From JAJRXG01 sp964640065 (GTDB lineage: Bacteria > Bacteroidota > Bacteroidia > Chitinophagales > Saprospiraceae), in contig CAZXIE010000010.1 in the NCBI GenBank assembly GCA_964640065.1, forward strand, positions 1 to 51,847: a stretch of DNA of 51,847 nt. Direction: 5' to 3'. Under the pieces are notes generated by a model. The model did no database searches, was not told where the DNA came from, and worked only from the letters and a program-made list of their open reading frames with translations. Below are positions 16,299 to 24,646 of the stretch, in pieces (within the stretch, counting starts at the first letter, position 1; the number at the start of each line of letters is the position of its first letter). Position numbers and translations under genes: made by a program.

Positions 16299-16718
16299 AT
16301 GTTACAGCCTAAACGAACAAAATATAGAAAACAGCAGAAGGGACGTAATCGCGGTCTAGCGTATCGTGGTAGTACAGTTTCTTTTGGAACATTCGCTCTC
16401 AAAGCGGTGACAGCAGGACGATTGACAAGTCGACAGATAGAGTCAGCTCGTATTGCTATGACCAGATATATGAAGAGGGAAGGAAAAGTGTGGATTAGAG
16501 TATTTCCAGACAAACCGATCACAGCTAAGCCTCAAGAGGTACGGATGGGTAAGGGTAAAGGAGCTCTAGATCACTATGTAGCTCAGATCAAGCCAGGTAA
16601 GATCTTGTTTGAGATGGATGGTGTACCACGCGAGGTAGCAGAAGAAGCACTTAGACTTGCAGCTCAGAAGCTACCAGTATTAACAAAGACTATAACTAGA
16701 ATAGACTACGTAGATTAA
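16299..16718 (+). CDS. rplP: 50S ribosomal protein L16
   Basis: A 139-residue L16, contacting A-site tRNA and 5S rRNA regions. Seen: MLQPKRTKYRKQQKGRNRG, GRLTSRQIESARIAMTRYMKR, RVFPDKPITAKP and the MGKGKGA motif. Length is normal. rpmC follows after 6 bp. Confidence 0.97.
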   Translation: MLQPKRTKYRKQQKGRNRGLAYRGSTVSFGTFALKAVTAGRLTSRQIESARIAMTRYMKREGKVWIRVFPDKPITAKPQEVRMGKGKGALDHYVAQIKPGKILFEMDGVPREVAEEALRLAAQKLPVLTKTITRIDYVD

Positions 16719-16724
16719 GAGACT

Positions 16725-16979
16725 ATGGCTACGAAGAAATACACAGAACTCATAGACATGACACCAGAGCAACTCACTAGTGAGTATGATCTAACAGTGT
16801 CGAGTTACAACAAGATGAAGATCGACCATGCGATCCGCGGATTGGAAAATCCCCTTACTCTGAGAGAAGCTAGAAGAGATGTAGCAAGATTAGCTACTGA
16901 GATCAGACGAAGAGAGTTAGAAGGAGTTGATCCAAGCACTAGAACAAAGATTAGAGCACGCAGACGCAGAAAATCATAG
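16725..16979 (+). CDS. rpmC: 50S ribosomal protein L29
   Basis: An 84-residue L29 near the tunnel exit. The two-helix hairpin with LTSEYDLTVSSYNKMKIDHA, then NPLTLREARRDVARLATEIRR, is recognisable. It is longer than the usual 60-70 residues because of a basic C-terminal tail (TRTKIRARRRRKS). The gap to rpsQ is 3 bp. Confidence 0.94.
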   Translation: MATKKYTELIDMTPEQLTSEYDLTVSSYNKMKIDHAIRGLENPLTLREARRDVARLATEIRRRELEGVDPSTRTKIRARRRRKS

Positions 16980-16982
16980 ACA

Positions 16983-17234
16983 ATGGATAGTAACAAAAGA
17001 CAGATAGTCGGCTTAGTGACGAGCACCAAGATGGACAAAACCATCTCTGTAAAGGTAGAGCGTCGTATTAAGCATCCGATGTACGGTAAGTTCCTTCGTA
17101 AGTCTAAGAAGTTCTTAGCACACGATGAGACGAATGACTGTAATGAAGGTGATCTCGTAAGAATCATCGAGTCTAGACCATTGAGTAGACGTAAGAGATG
17201 GTCGTTGGTAGAAGTTATTAAAAGAGCTAAATAA
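16983..17234 (+). CDS. rpsQ: 30S ribosomal protein S17
   Basis: An 83-residue OB-fold protein binding 16S rRNA early in assembly. GLVTSTKMDKTISVKVERR, HPMYGKFLRKSKKFLAHDE, and GDLVRIIESRPLSRRKRW are typical. Length is normal. It lies 9 bp before rplN. Confidence 0.97.
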   Translation: MDSNKRQIVGLVTSTKMDKTISVKVERRIKHPMYGKFLRKSKKFLAHDETNDCNEGDLVRIIESRPLSRRKRWSLVEVIKRAK

Positions 17235-17243
17235 TATAAAGTC

Positions 17244-17609
17244 ATGATTCAACAGGAGTCAAGGTTAGATGTAGCTGATAATTCTGGCGCGAAGAAAGTG
17301 CTTTGCATTAGAGTGCTAGGGGGTTCTAAAAGAAGGTATGCTTCTATAGGTGATACTATAGTTGTTACTGTCAAGGAATCTGCACCAGGTGGTCTTAAGA
17401 AAGGTACTGTCTCACAGGCAGTGGTGGTTAGGACTAAGAAAGAAATCCGCCGTAAGGATGGATCATATATCAGGTTCGATGACAACGCTGTTGTCTTACT
17501 TAACCAAGGTGGGGAGCCTCGAGGAACAAGGATCTTCGGTCCTGTAGCTCGTGAGTTGAGAGATAAGGACTATATGAGAATTGTATCACTTGCACCTGAG
17601 GTGCTGTAA
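17244..17609 (+). CDS. rplN: 50S ribosomal protein L14
   Basis: A 121-residue L14, forming an intersubunit bridge and the RsfS docking site. MIQQESRLDVADNSGAKKV, VVVRTKKEIRRKDGSYIRFD and GTRIFGPVARELRD are hallmark segments. Length is standard. It lies 12 bp before the ATG of rplX. Confidence 0.98.
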   Translation: MIQQESRLDVADNSGAKKVLCIRVLGGSKRRYASIGDTIVVTVKESAPGGLKKGTVSQAVVVRTKKEIRRKDGSYIRFDDNAVVLLNQGGEPRGTRIFGPVARELRDKDYMRIVSLAPEVL

Positions 17610-17621
17610 ATAGTAAGAGTG

Positions 17622-17954
17622 ATGAAGAAAGTAAAAAATACAGCTAAGATTCATATCCGTAAGGGAGACAAAGTAGAAGTCATCGCAGGTGCTTATAAGG
17701 GTACTCAAGGTGAAGTCTTAGAAGTGATCCCTGCTAAGTATAGAGTCGTAGTTGATGGAGTAAATGTGAAGAAAAAACACACCAAGCCAACACATGATCA
17801 GCCGGGTGGTATCAATGAGATTAACTCTCCGATACACATCTCTAATGTTGCTCTTCTAGACCCGAAGTCTGGAGAGACGACAAGAGTCGGTAGAAAAGTC
17901 GTGGATGGTAAGAACGTGAGATTTGCGAAGAAATCTGGAGAAATCATAAACTGA
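17622..17954 (+). CDS. rplX: 50S ribosomal protein L24
   Basis: A 110-residue KOW-domain protein that starts large-subunit assembly. The KOW motif KGDKVEVIAGAYKGTQGEV and VNVKKKHTKPTHDQPGGI are seen. GTG 17619 lies directly before ATG 17622; the ATG is the more likely start. The stop TGA overlaps the rplE ATG by one base (TGATG), indicating translational coupling. Confidence 0.97.
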   Translation: MKKVKNTAKIHIRKGDKVEVIAGAYKGTQGEVLEVIPAKYRVVVDGVNVKKKHTKPTHDQPGGINEINSPIHISNVALLDPKSGETTRVGRKVVDGKNVRFAKKSGEIIN

Positions 17955-18514
17955 TGGGATACACACCTAGATTACAGAACCACTATAAGGACGTAGTCGC
18001 TCCTAAGTTGATGGAAGAGTTCGAATACTCTTCTGCTATGCAGGTACCAAAGCTTGAAAAAATATGCATCAACCAAGGTATCGGTGGTGCTACTCAAGAT
18101 AAGAAGTTGATAGAAGCAGCTCTTACAGAGATGACTTCTATAGCTGGTCAGAAAGCTGTACCAACAAAAGCTAAGAAGTCAGTCTCTAACTTTAAGTTGA
18201 GAGAGGATATGGTTATCGGAGCTCGTGTTACACTTAGAGCTAATCAGATGTTTGAGTTTTTGGACAGACTGATAGCTGTGGCACTACCACGGGTACGTGA
18301 CTTTAGAGGTATCAATGACAAGTCTTTCGACGGTAGAGGTAATTATACGCTTGGAGTAAAAGAGCAGATTATCTTTCCTGAGATAGATATAGATAAGGTA
18401 AATAACATCAGCGGACTCGATATCACTTTTGTGACGTCGGCTCGTACTGATAAAGAGGCATTCGCATTGCTGAAGCATATGGGTATGCCATTTAAAAATC
18501 AAAATAACGCTTAA
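17954..18514 (+). CDS. rplE: 50S ribosomal protein L5
   Basis: A 186-residue L5 that carries 5S rRNA and contacts P-site tRNA. It includes MQVPKLEKICINQGIG, the RVTLRANQMFEFLDRLI segment, and RDFRGINDKSFDGRGNY with TLGVKEQIIFPEI after it. Length is normal. The start overlaps the rplX stop by one base and the stop is 4 bp ahead of rpsN. Confidence 0.98.
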   Translation: MGYTPRLQNHYKDVVAPKLMEEFEYSSAMQVPKLEKICINQGIGGATQDKKLIEAALTEMTSIAGQKAVPTKAKKSVSNFKLREDMVIGARVTLRANQMFEFLDRLIAVALPRVRDFRGINDKSFDGRGNYTLGVKEQIIFPEIDIDKVNNISGLDITFVTSARTDKEAFALLKHMGMPFKNQNNA

Positions 18515-18518
18515 TCGT

Positions 18519-18788
18519 ATGGCACGTACAGCAGTAATCGCTCGCGAAGCAAAAAGAAGGCGCATGGTTGCCAAGTATGCTGAGCTCAGAAAGCAGTTAA
18601 AAGAAGCAGGAGATTATGAAGCTTTAGATAAGCTTCCTCGCAATGCTTCTCCTGTTAGACTACATAACAGATGTCAGTTGACAGGTCGCCCTAAAGGCTA
18701 TATGAGAAGGTTTGGGATCAACAGAGTGACATTTAGAAAAATGGCACTAGAAGGGAAGATCCCGGGATTAACTAAAGCAAGCTGGTAA
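18519..18788 (+). CDS. rpsN: 30S ribosomal protein S14, zinc-free type
   Basis: An 89-residue S14. The conserved end RLHNRCQLTGRPKGYMRRFG with INRVTFRKMALEGKIPG is present. Unlike the short zinc-binding S14, it lacks the two CxxC pairs and has the longer N-terminal part, so it belongs to the zinc-independent (C-) type. It lies 12 bp before rpsH. Confidence 0.97.
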   Translation: MARTAVIAREAKRRRMVAKYAELRKQLKEAGDYEALDKLPRNASPVRLHNRCQLTGRPKGYMRRFGINRVTFRKMALEGKIPGLTKASW

Positions 18789-18800
18789 ACAAAAAACAAT

Positions 18801-19202
18801 ATGGCATTAACGGATCCCATAGCGGACTATTTGACCAGAATTCGTAACGCTCAGAAAGCGGGACATAGAGTCGTAGAGATACCTTCATCTAAGATGAAGA
18901 GAAGTGTCACTGAGATTCTTTATGATCAGGGTTACATCTTGAAGTACAAGTTCGAGGACGAAGGACCTCAAGGACATATCAAGATAGCTTTGAAATATAA
19001 TCCACAGACCAAAGAGCCTGTGATTAAAAAGCTTGGTAGGATCAGCACACCTGGATTACGTCAGTATGCCGGTGCAGATGAGCTTCCAAGGATTATCAAT
19101 GGCTTAGGGATTGCTATCATCTCTACCTCTAAAGGGTTGATGACTGATAAGCAAGCAAGAAGAGAAAACGTAGGTGGCGAGGTCATCTGCTACGTTTATT
19201 AA
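18801..19202 (+). CDS. rpsH: 30S ribosomal protein S8
   Basis: A 133-residue S8 binding the central domain of 16S rRNA. TDPIADYLTRIRNAQKAGH opens it and ISTSKGLMTDKQARRENVGG closes it; both are family signatures. In E. coli S8 is the repressor of the spc operon; no matching mRNA site was looked for in detail here. rplF follows after 21 bp. Confidence 0.98.
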   Translation: MALTDPIADYLTRIRNAQKAGHRVVEIPSSKMKRSVTEILYDQGYILKYKFEDEGPQGHIKIALKYNPQTKEPVIKKLGRISTPGLRQYAGADELPRIINGLGIAIISTSKGLMTDKQARRENVGGEVICYVY

Positions 19203-19223
19203 TAGATTAATGATCGAATTGCT

Positions 19224-19775
19224 ATGTCTAGAATAGGAAATGCACCCATCAGTATCGCACAAGGAGTTACCATCTCTGTCGGAGAGAATAACTTAGTAAG
19301 TGTTAAAGGCCCGAAAGGAGAGCTTACAGAAGCTATCAATAAGGACCTCATACTGAAGCAAGAAGATGGCATCTTGACTATCGAACGTCCTACCGAGCAA
19401 AAGAGACACAAGTCTCTTCATGGATTAAGTCGTAGTCTTATCCACAATATGATGGTGGGTGTATCTGAAGGGTATAAGATAGAACTTGAACTTATTGGTG
19501 TAGGATATAGAGTATCTAATACTGGCAACCTTTTAGAGTTGACACTGGGATATTCTCACCCTATATACTTCGTAGTGCCAAGTGAGATAAAAGTAACGAG
19601 TGCTATGGAGAAAGGTAATCCTCCAGCGATCATGTTAGAAGGTATCGACAAGCAATTGATCGGTCAGATAGCTGCTAAGATCAGAGCATTCAGAAAGCCT
19701 GAGCCTTACAAAGGAAAAGGTATCAGATTTAAAGGAGAACAAATCAGAAGAAAGGCTGGTAAGACTGCCGGATAA
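19224..19775 (+). CDS. rplF: 50S ribosomal protein L6
   Basis: A 183-residue L6 with the family's tandem pair of similar domains. MSRIGNAPISIAQGVTISV starts it, the LHGLSRSLIHNMMVGVSEG segment joins the domains, and KPEPYKGKGIRFKGEQIRRK closes it. It supports the GTPase-associated region. It sits 9 bp ahead of rplR. Confidence 0.98.
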   Translation: MSRIGNAPISIAQGVTISVGENNLVSVKGPKGELTEAINKDLILKQEDGILTIERPTEQKRHKSLHGLSRSLIHNMMVGVSEGYKIELELIGVGYRVSNTGNLLELTLGYSHPIYFVVPSEIKVTSAMEKGNPPAIMLEGIDKQLIGQIAAKIRAFRKPEPYKGKGIRFKGEQIRRKAGKTAG

Positions 19776-19784
19776 TATCAGAAG

Positions 19785-20126
19785 ATGAAAGGAAAATTAA
19801 CATCTAGAGATAAGATACGCTATAGACTGCGTAAGAAGATCCAAGGAACTTCGGACAAGCCGAGACTTTGCGTTTTTAGAAGTAACAAGGTGATCTACTG
19901 CCAGTTGATAGATGATCTACAAGGCCAGACATTGGCATCAGCTTCTTCTAAAATGATATCTGCTGGTACGAAGATCGATCAAGCAAAAGAAGTTGGAAAA
20001 TCGATAGCTGAAAAAGCGAAAGCACTTGACGTAGATCAGATCATATTTGATAGATCAGGTTATCTATATCACGGAAGAGTGAAAGCTCTTGCTGATGGTG
20101 CTAGAGAAGGAGGCTTACAATTTTAA
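19785..20126 (+). CDS. rplR: 50S ribosomal protein L18
   Basis: A 113-residue L18 that binds 5S rRNA with L5. The core KPRLCVFRSNKVIYCQLIDD and the ending FDRSGYLYHGRVKALADGAR with EGGLQF are typical. Length is normal. It lies 11 bp before rpsE. Confidence 0.97.
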   Translation: MKGKLTSRDKIRYRLRKKIQGTSDKPRLCVFRSNKVIYCQLIDDLQGQTLASASSKMISAGTKIDQAKEVGKSIAEKAKALDVDQIIFDRSGYLYHGRVKALADGAREGGLQF

Positions 20127-20137
20127 CGAGAAGAGAT

Positions 20138-20662
20138 ATGGCAAAACATAATAGAAAAGGTAATCGCGCTACTCCTGGAGAACCAGAACTAAAGGAGAAG
20201 TTAGTTAACCTCAATAGGGTGGCCAAGGTCACTAAAGGTGGACGTACATTTAGCTTTTCAGCAGTCGTAGTTGTTGGAGATGGAGCAGGACGCGTAGGTC
20301 ATGGTCTAGGAAAAGCACGTGATGTACAAGAGTCTATAGCTAAGGCTGTAGATGATGCTAAAAAGAACCTAGTAAAGTTTCCTATCATCAACGGTACGAT
20401 CCCTCACGAACAGAAAGGGAAGTATGGTGCAGGTAAGATCTTTATCAAGCCAGCATCAGATGGTACAGGATTGATAGCTGGTGGTGCGATGCGTGCCGTA
20501 TTAGAGATAGGAGGTGTGAGTAACTGTCTTGCTAAGTCCCAGGGATCTTCTAATCCTCACAACGTTATCAAGGCAACGATAGACGCATTAAAGAAATTGA
20601 GAAGTCCTCATGATGTGGCGAGAGAAAGAGGGATCACTTTGAAAAAACTATTTGAAGGATAG
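20138..20662 (+). CDS. rpsE: 30S ribosomal protein S5
   Basis: A 174-residue S5, involved in decoding accuracy and the mRNA entry helicase. Seen: LVNLNRVAKVTKGGRTFSFS, VVVGDGAGRVGHGLGKARDV and GSSNPHNVIKATIDALKKL. Length is normal. rpmD starts 3 bp after its stop. Confidence 0.98.
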   Translation: MAKHNRKGNRATPGEPELKEKLVNLNRVAKVTKGGRTFSFSAVVVVGDGAGRVGHGLGKARDVQESIAKAVDDAKKNLVKFPIINGTIPHEQKGKYGAGKIFIKPASDGTGLIAGGAMRAVLEIGGVSNCLAKSQGSSNPHNVIKATIDALKKLRSPHDVARERGITLKKLFEG

Positions 20663-20665
20663 ATC

Positions 20666-20845
20666 ATGGCTAAATTGAAATTAACACTAGTCCGAAGTAT
20701 AATCGGAAAGCCAAAAAGACAAAAAGCGACAGTACAAGCTTTAGGTCTAAAAAGGATAAATCAAACTGTTGAAAAAGAAGTAAGTCCTCAGGTATTGGGG
20801 ATGGTCAAGAAAGTTCAACACTTGCTTTCAGTAACCGAAGTATAA
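20666..20845 (+). CDS. rpmD: 50S ribosomal protein L30
   Basis: A 59-residue frame starting ATG 20666 and stopping TAA 20843-20845. LKLTLVRSIIGKPKRQKATV and QALGLKRINQTV are clear L30 sequence, and the position between rpsE and rplO is the conserved place of rpmD. The protein is a small beta-alpha-beta unit on the large subunit. The gaps are 3 bp upstream and 7 bp downstream. Confidence 0.96.
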   Translation: MAKLKLTLVRSIIGKPKRQKATVQALGLKRINQTVEKEVSPQVLGMVKKVQHLLSVTEV

Positions 20846-20852
20846 TATTCCA

Positions 20853-21299
20853 ATGGAATTACATTCAATAAAACCAGCTAAAGGAGCTGTAAAGAATAAG
20901 AAGAGAATCGCAAGGGGCCAAGGCTCTGGTAGAGGAGGGACTTCCACAAGAGGTCACAAAGGAGCGAAGTCTAGATCTGGTTGGTCAAAGAAAAGAAACT
21001 TCGAAGGTGGACAGATGCCTCTACAGATGCGTCTGCCTAAGAGAGGATTCAAAAGCCCAAACAGAGTTAGCTATGTGGGTATCAATGTAAGTCGTCTTAG
21101 TGAGATCAGTGCAAAGTATAACGTATCTGATATTGATCCTGAGACGCTAAAGAAACTCGGCATCATAAAGAAGCGTGACGTTGTCAAGATACTCGGCAAT
21201 GGCGAGTTAGCTTCAAAAGTGAATGTAAAAGCGCATGCCTACTCAGCAAGCGCTCTAGAAAAGATTAAGGCTCAAGGAGGAACTGCAGAAACACTCTAA
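20853..21299 (+). CDS. rplO: 50S ribosomal protein L15
   Basis: A 148-residue L15 of the late-assembling large-subunit core. The Gly/Arg-rich N-terminus (RIARGQGSGRGGTSTRGHKG), then FEGGQMPLQMRLPKRGF, and the C-terminal VNVKAHAYSASALEKIKAQG are family signatures. Length is standard. secY follows after 9 bp. Confidence 0.97.
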   Translation: MELHSIKPAKGAVKNKKRIARGQGSGRGGTSTRGHKGAKSRSGWSKKRNFEGGQMPLQMRLPKRGFKSPNRVSYVGINVSRLSEISAKYNVSDIDPETLKKLGIIKKRDVVKILGNGELASKVNVKAHAYSASALEKIKAQGGTAETL

Positions 21300-21308
21300 A
21301 GCATACTG

Positions 21309-22676
21309 ATGAACAAGTTTATTGAGACCCTAAAGAACATCTGGAAGATAAAGGAGCTTAGAAATAAGATCATCTTCACTTTGATCATCTTAGCAGTTTA
21401 TCGCTTAGGATCATTCATACCGATTCCAGGTGTAAATCCAGAAGCACTAGCTGCCGCTAATACAGGAGGAGGAAACACCATTCTTGACCTGATTAACATA
21501 TTTGCAGGAGGTGCATTCGGACGTGCAGCGATATTTGCACTGGGCATCATGCCTTATATCACAGCTTCGATCATCATCCAGTTACTCGGATTTGCAGTAC
21601 CATACTTCCAGAGATTGCAGCAGCAAGAAGGGGAGTCAGGTAGAAAGAAAATAACACAGATAACAAGATGGCTTACTCTTGCCATAACACTAGTACAGGG
21701 TGGTACATTCTTAACATACATTAATAGCATACCTAATGCAGTATACTCTGGCGTACCTTCTGGGATATTCTGGATAGCAGGTATCATCATACTCAGTGCA
21801 GGAACCATCTTCGCGATGTGGTTAGGTGAGCGTATTACTGAAAATGGTATCGGAAACGGAGTATCACTTCTTATCATGATCGGTATCATCGCTACACTTC
21901 CAGCGGCATTCTTTAGTGAGATACAGATACAACTTGAGCAAAGCGGACTTTTCATCTTCGTATTAGAGATGATCGCCTTATTTTTCGTATGCCTCCTGAC
22001 TATACTCATCATACAAGGTGTTAGAAGGATACCTCTACAGTTTGCGAAGAGGATGGTCGGAAGAGGAAATGCGAGTTCTGTGCCGATGGCAGGAGCTAGA
22101 GATTATATTCCACTCAAGGTAAATGCAGCAGGTGTGATGCCTATCATATTTGCGCAAGCGATCATGTTCTTACCAACAACCTTAGTGTCTATGCTATCAG
22201 GTGATGATGGTACGACGAATAGCTTTTTGCTAGCACTGGGTAACTGGAAGAGTGTACCGTATAACATCATATTCTTCTTTTTGGTAGTGATATTCACCTT
22301 TGTCTATACGGCACTTATGGTGAACCCTAAGCAATATGCAGAATACCTCAAAAGACAAAATGCGTTCATACCAGGTGTAAAGCCAGGTAAGAGCACGCAA
22401 GAATTTATAGATACACTTACTTCACGTGTAACCTTACCGGGATCTATATTCTTAGGATTAATATCTATCCTTCCCGCGATAGTGGCAAGCTTTGGAGTGA
22501 ATGATGCTTTTGCATTTTTCTTCGGAGGAACTTCGCTTCTCATCTTAGTAGGGGTGGTACTTGATACACTGCAGCAGATAGAGAGTCATCTCTTGATGCG
22601 CAAATATGATGGTCTTGTTAAGTCAGGTAAACTGAAAGGTCGTAGCGGTATGCAGCCGATAGGTGCTGGTATGTAA
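21309..22676 (+). CDS. secY: Protein translocase subunit SecY
   Basis: A 455-residue inner-membrane channel protein with about ten membrane helices. Seen: YRLGSFIPIPGVNPEAL near the N-terminus, GIMPYITASIIIQLL in helix 2 after the plug region, the GERITENGIGNGVSLLI loop, and the cytoplasmic RRIPLQFAKRMVGRG segment used in SecA and ribosome binding. SecE and SecG are not in the window. It is embedded between rplO and map as in many bacteria, with only 3 bp to map. Confidence 0.98.
   Translation: MNKFIETLKNIWKIKELRNKIIFTLIILAVYRLGSFIPIPGVNPEALAAANTGGGNTILDLINIFAGGAFGRAAIFALGIMPYITASIIIQLLGFAVPYFQRLQQQEGESGRKKITQITRWLTLAITLVQGGTFLTYINSIPNAVYSGVPSGIFWIAGIIILSAGTIFAMWLGERITENGIGNGVSLLIMIGIIATLPAAFFSEIQIQLEQSGLFIFVLEMIALFFVCLLTILIIQGVRRIPLQFAKRMVGRGNASSVPMAGARDYIPLKVNAAGVMPIIFAQAIMFLPTTLVSMLSGDDGTTNSFLLALGNWKSVPYNIIFFFLVVIFTFVYTALMVNPKQYAEYLKRQNAFIPGVKPGKSTQEFIDTLTSRVTLPGSIFLGLISILPAIVASFGVNDAFAFFFGGTSLLILVGVVLDTLQQIESHLLMRKYDGLVKSGKLKGRSGMQPIGAGM
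22147..22162 (+). repeat. Interspersed 16-bp motif, site 4 (TATTTGCGCAAGCGAT)
   Basis: Copy inside secY, in the codons for FAQAI. First base differs from the consensus and the free loop position is C. Positions 6/13 are G and C. It may be a chance product of coding sequence. Confidence 0.35.
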
Positions 22677-22679
22677 GCT

Positions 22680-23501
22680 ATGACGAAGAATAAGATTCAC
22701 TATAAGACTGATGAGGAGATAGAACTAATCAGACATAATTGTCTGCTAGTTTCGAAGACTCTCGCATTAGTTGGCTCACTCCTAAAAGAAGGAGTAACTG
22801 GTCTCGAGCTTGATGCTAAGGCCGAAGAGTTTATAAGAGATAACGGAGCGATCCCCGGCTTCAAAGGTTATGGCGACTTTCCTGCCACCTTATGTATCTC
22901 AAAAAACGAGGTTATAGTTCACGGTATACCTAATGACGTCCCATTTAAAAATGGTGATATCGTTTCGATAGACTGTGGTGTATATCATAATAATTACTAC
23001 GGCGATGCCGCTTACACCTTTGCGATCGGTGAGATCAGTGAAGAAGTGATGAAGCTCTTAGTAGTAACAAAAGAAAGCTTGTACAAAGGTATAGCCGCTG
23101 CAAAAAGAGATGGACGACTTGGTGATATTAGTCACGCTGTCCAATATTATACTGAGCAAGTGCATGGGTATAGTGTGGTCAGAGAACTAGTAGGTCACGG
23201 ACTAGGAAGAAATCTCCATGAAAAACCAGAAGTGCCTAACTACGGTAAACGTGGTAGAGGAGTAAAACTCCAAGAAGGACTGGTGATAGCGATCGAACCG
23301 ATGATCAATCTAGGTAAGAAGCATATCGCTCAGGCCAACGACGGGTGGACGGTCTACACGAGAGACCGTAAGCCTTCTGCTCACTATGAACATACGATAG
23401 CTGTTCGCGATGGCGAACCAGATATCTTAAGTGATCATAGCTACCTGGAAGAGGCGATTGATAAAAATGTTGAACTAAAGAAAATATCCCTAAAAAGTTA
23501 G
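22680..23501 (+). CDS. map: Methionine aminopeptidase, type I
   Basis: A 273-residue cytosolic enzyme that removes the start Met from new proteins. The five metal ligands are visible in context: Asp in SIDCGV, Asp in GDAAYTF, His in VGHGLGRNLHE, Glu in AIEPMI, and Glu in YEHTIAV. No N-terminal SH3/zinc extension is present. It lies between secY and infA, where it can be matched in level to ribosome synthesis. The infA start is 21 bp downstream. Confidence 0.97.
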   Translation: MTKNKIHYKTDEEIELIRHNCLLVSKTLALVGSLLKEGVTGLELDAKAEEFIRDNGAIPGFKGYGDFPATLCISKNEVIVHGIPNDVPFKNGDIVSIDCGVYHNNYYGDAAYTFAIGEISEEVMKLLVVTKESLYKGIAAAKRDGRLGDISHAVQYYTEQVHGYSVVRELVGHGLGRNLHEKPEVPNYGKRGRGVKLQEGLVIAIEPMINLGKKHIAQANDGWTVYTRDRKPSAHYEHTIAVRDGEPDILSDHSYLEEAIDKNVELKKISLKS

Positions 23502-23522
23502 ATATTTGCACTCCCAAATTTT

Positions 23523-23741
23523 ATGGCGAAGAAAAATCTTATAAAACAAGATGGAATTATCGAGGAAGCACTGTCGAACGCCATGTTCAGAGTGCGCCTT
23601 GAGAATAACCACCTCATCACCGCTACGATATCGGGTAAGATGAGGATGTATTATATAAAAATATTACCTGGTGATAAGGTAGCTGTGGAGATGTCTCCAT
23701 ATGATCTCACTAGGGGCAGAATTACTTTTAGATACAAATAG
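23523..23741 (+). CDS. infA: Translation initiation factor IF-1
   Basis: A 72-residue OB-fold protein that occupies the A site during initiation. IEEALSNAMFRVRLENNHLI, ISGKMRMYYIKILPGDKV and MSPYDLTRGRITFRYK are typical. Length is exactly that of the family. An upstream GATATTTG at 23501 resembles a -7 element but lacks the leading TA, so no promoter is claimed. rpmJ follows after 2 bp. Confidence 0.98.
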   Translation: MAKKNLIKQDGIIEEALSNAMFRVRLENNHLITATISGKMRMYYIKILPGDKVAVEMSPYDLTRGRITFRYK

Positions 23742-23743
23742 AC

Positions 23744-23860
23744 ATGAAAGTAAAAGCATCGGTAAAGAAGAGATCTGCGGATTGCAAGATCATCAGACGT
23801 AAAGGAAAGATCTACGTGATCAATAAAAAGAATCCTAGATTCAAACAAAGACAAGGATAA
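23744..23860 (+). CDS. rpmJ: 50S ribosomal protein L36
   Basis: A 38-residue frame, ATG 23744 to TAA 23858-23860. MKVKASVKKRSADCKIIRRK and the KNPRFKQRQG end identify L36. Of the four zinc ligands of the classical form (CxxC...C...H) only one Cys remains (residue 14), so zinc binding is lost, as is usual in this phylum. It lies between infA and rpsM, its conserved place. Confidence 0.95.
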   Translation: MKVKASVKKRSADCKIIRRKGKIYVINKKNPRFKQRQG

Positions 23861-23863
23861 ACT

Positions 23864-24241
23864 ATGGCACGTATAGCAGGGGTAGACCTTCCCAAAAATA
23901 AAAGAGGTGTTATAGGACTTACTTACATTTTCGGTATCGGAAGAAGTAGGGCTGAAGAGATCTTAGCAAAAGCTAAAATCGAAGTACACACGAAGGTGAA
24001 AGACTGGAACGATGATAATATCAGAGACATCTCTGGTATGATTCAAAACGATTATACAGTAGAGGGAGAGCTGAGATCAGAAGTACAACTTAACATCAAA
24101 AGATTGATGGACATCGGCTCCTACAGAGGTGTAAGACATCGTAAGGGACTACCTGTTCGTGGTCAGCGTACTCAGACCAACGCACGTACCAGAAAAGGTA
24201 AAAAGAAGACTGTTGCTAACAAGAAAAAAGCTACTAAGTAA
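23864..24241 (+). CDS. rpsM: 30S ribosomal protein S13
   Basis: A 125-residue S13 of the small-subunit head, bridging to the large subunit and P-site tRNA. ARIAGVDLPKNKRGVIGLTY opens it and RHRKGLPVRGQRTQTNARTR is the tRNA-contacting end, extended by a lysine-rich tail. Its stop TAA overlaps the rpsK ATG by one base (TAATG). Confidence 0.98.
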   Translation: MARIAGVDLPKNKRGVIGLTYIFGIGRSRAEEILAKAKIEVHTKVKDWNDDNIRDISGMIQNDYTVEGELRSEVQLNIKRLMDIGSYRGVRHRKGLPVRGQRTQTNARTRKGKKKTVANKKKATK

Positions 24242-24627
24242 TGGCTAAGGGTACAAAGAAGGGTAAGAGAAAAGTTGTTGTTCAACCTGAAGGGATTGCT
24301 TATATCAAAGCGTCTTTTAATAACATCATCATCTCACTTTGCAATAAGCAAGGACAAGTGATTTCTTGGGCTTCAGCTGGTAAAGCTGGATTTAGAGGAT
24401 CTAAGAAGAATACACCATACGCTGCACAAATGGCAGCGACTGATGCAGGACAAAAAGCTTTTGATGCAGGACTTAGGACTGTAGAAGTGCATGTGAAAGG
24501 ACCTGGATCAGGACGTGAAGCTGCGATCCGCGCTATAGATGCCATAGGTATCAAAGTAACAAGGATAAGAGATCAGACGCCTGTACCGCATAACGGCTGC
24601 AGACCACCGAAGAAGAGAAGAGTATAA
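24241..24627 (+). CDS. rpsK: 30S ribosomal protein S11
   Basis: A 128-residue S11 of the platform near the E site. It shows IAYIKASFNNIIISL, SAGKAGFRGSKKNTPYAAQM and the RDQTPVPHNGCRPPKKRRV ending. Length is normal. The start overlaps the rpsM stop by one base, and rpsD begins 19 bp downstream. Confidence 0.98.
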   Translation: MAKGTKKGKRKVVVQPEGIAYIKASFNNIIISLCNKQGQVISWASAGKAGFRGSKKNTPYAAQMAATDAGQKAFDAGLRTVEVHVKGPGSGREAAIRAIDAIGIKVTRIRDQTPVPHNGCRPPKKRRV

Positions 24628-24646
24628 TAAAGATAGACATAGCTAC

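Noticed and set aside
23501..23508. -7 promoter element GATATTTG before infA
   Set aside because: It lacks the leading TA of the TAnnTTTG consensus and no -33 element is at the right distance.
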